A DNA stretch of 64,000 nucleotides from Eubacteriales bacterium. GTDB taxonomy: Bacteria; Bacillota; Clostridia; Lachnospirales; Lachnospiraceae. The notes under the pieces are model-generated. The model had not been told where the DNA came from, made no database searches, and saw nothing but the letters and a program-made list of their open reading frames with translations. Made by a program: the position numbers and the translations under genes. The DNA lies in NCBI GenBank assembly GCA_030536575.1, contig JAUNPS010000022.1, positions 1 to 64,000 of the forward strand. Direction: 5' to 3'. Positions 63,072 to 64,000 of this stretch are shown in pieces. Each line of letters begins with the position of its first letter. Position 1 is the stretch's first letter.

Positions 63072-64000
63072 TTTTTACTCCTTTCGCCCCGGTACGGGGT
63101 TTCTTTTCATAGTAGGCAGCCGACGCGTCAAACATCTCGCGCAGAGCGTACTGATGGTTATTCTGCAGCACCTGCTCTGTCCGGCTGCGGATAAAGTGAT
63201 CCAGTTTCGTCATATATTCTTCCGGCGTAATGGTTCCTTCCGCCACATAGGTCAGGCCCTTTTCCCAGCTCGCCGTCAGCTCCGGATTCAGCAGTGAACG
63301 GATGGAACAGTTCACCACATCATAAATCATCTCGCCCAGCTGGGAAGGGGTCAGAACCTGGGTTTTCTTATTCAGGGAAATGTATTTATTCGCAATCAGC
63401 TTTTTCAGGATCTCCGCCCTGGTGGCGCTGGTGCCGATGCCGCTTCCCTTGATCTGGGCCCGCAGCTCCTCGTCTTCGATGAGCTGTCCGGCGTTCTCCA
63501 TCGCCAGGATCATGGAACCGGAATTATACCGTTTGGGCGGAGACGTCTCGCCCTCCCGGATTTCCAGGCCGGAAACCGGAAGCTTCATTCCTTTTTTCAG
63601 GCTCTGAAGGGCTTCATACATACCAGGGCTGTCTGACGTCTCTTCCTCTTCTTTTTCTCCCTTTTTCCCGGAAGGGATTCCCGCCACTTTCAGGTAGCCC
63701 GGCTCGACCAGCACGCGGCAGCCGCAGAAGAAACGCTCGGTATCCATCTTCGTCACCAGGGACAGTTTCTGGTATACGGCCGGCGGATAAAAAATGCTCA
63801 GGAAACGGCGGACGATCAGGTCATAAACCTTCCCCGCATTTCCTTTCAGGGTACGCAGGGCGCCAAATCCCTGTCCCGTGGGAATGATCGCGTAGTGGTC
63901 TGTGATCTGTTTATCGTTCGTATAGCGGGTTTTCGCGATATTTTTATAGCTGCCCTTTTCCAGAATCTCCGCTGCGAACTCTGCCACGGAGGGCAGCCCG
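63058..64000 (-). CDS. topB: DNA topoisomerase III, C-terminal part
   Basis: At least 314 residues are open to the right edge; the N-terminal Toprim domain and active-site Tyr lie outside the window. Visible are DHYAIIPTG, ALRTLKGNAGKVYDLIVRRF, KRYNSGSMILAME, GSGIGTSATRAEILKKL, LTPSQLGEMIYDVV and ELTASWEKGLTYVAEG, all typical of TopB. It should relax and decatenate DNA. Confidence 0.92.
   Translation of the reverse strand, partial: GLPSVAEFAAEILEKGSYKNIAKTRYTNDKQITDHYAIIPTGQGFGALRTLKGNAGKVYDLIVRRFLSIFYPPAVYQKLSLVTKMDTERFFCGCRVLVEPGYLKVAGIPSGKKGEKEEEETSDSPGMYEALQSLKKGMKLPVSGLEIREGETSPPKRYNSGSMILAMENAGQLIEDEELRAQIKGSGIGTSATRAEILKKLIANKYISLNKKTQVLTPSQLGEMIYDVVNCSIRSLLNPELTASWEKGLTYVAEGTITPEEYMTKLDHFIRSRTEQVLQNNHQYALREMFDASAAYYEKKPRTGAKGVKNGNL

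Overview
The window looks like chromosomal DNA of an anaerobic, spore-forming Clostridia member, most likely Lachnospiraceae. The signs are an RnfCDGEAB ferredoxin:NAD+ complex, an IspH-ribosomal protein S1 fusion, SpoIIM next to XerD, RNase Y, an oxaloacetate/methylmalonyl-CoA decarboxylase-type sodium pump, a GGGtGRT protein paired with a NifU-like protein, many ferredoxins, and Shine-Dalgarno sites of the GGAGG type. I cannot name a genus. Almost all genes lie on the minus strand. The exceptions are apbE, an exonuclease-like gene, a siroheme gene and three small antisense RNAs.

Layout. 1-4.0 kb: the end of a Lys/Ala/Pro-rich repeat protein, a thioredoxin-thioredoxin reductase fusion with two Fe-S proteins, and small conserved genes. 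4.2-5.25 kb: a tandem array of three type I toxin-antitoxin units; two are complete and the third has only the antitoxin RNA. 5.3-9.6 kb: GGGtGRT/NifU-like pair, apbE (FMN transferase) and rhaA. 9.7-14.7 kb: the rnf operon, whose RnfG and RnfD subunits carry motifs for the FMN that ApbE attaches. 14.8-20.9 kb: exonuclease-like gene, ispH-rpsA, cmk, a flavoprotein, a SIS protein without its DNA-binding domain, and a polyferredoxin. 21-26.5 kb: a five-gene biotin-dependent carboxyltransferase/Na+ pump cluster behind a structured leader.

26.6-38.7 kb is an accessory region of secreted hydrolases, a flavodoxin lipoprotein, an Fe-alcohol dehydrogenase, LysR and AraC regulators and a HipBA-like toxin-antitoxin pair. 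It also holds two damaged genes: an internally deleted aldo/keto reductase and a frameshifted esterase. 38.7-41.7 kb encodes a three-gene 2-hydroxyacyl-CoA dehydratase/activase-like system of unknown substrate.

41.8-64 kb is mostly core: two D,D-carboxypeptidases, scpAB, rpsU, alaS, tyrS, rnhA, a membrane-anchored MutS-like protein, DAHP synthase, a siroheme enzyme, xerD, spoIIM, rny, recX-recA (with promoter and LexA box) and the end of topB. Three hairpin-rich elements with the shared terminus GTTACTGTTC sit at 3' ends of genes; two of them supply the last codons and stop codon of the host gene.
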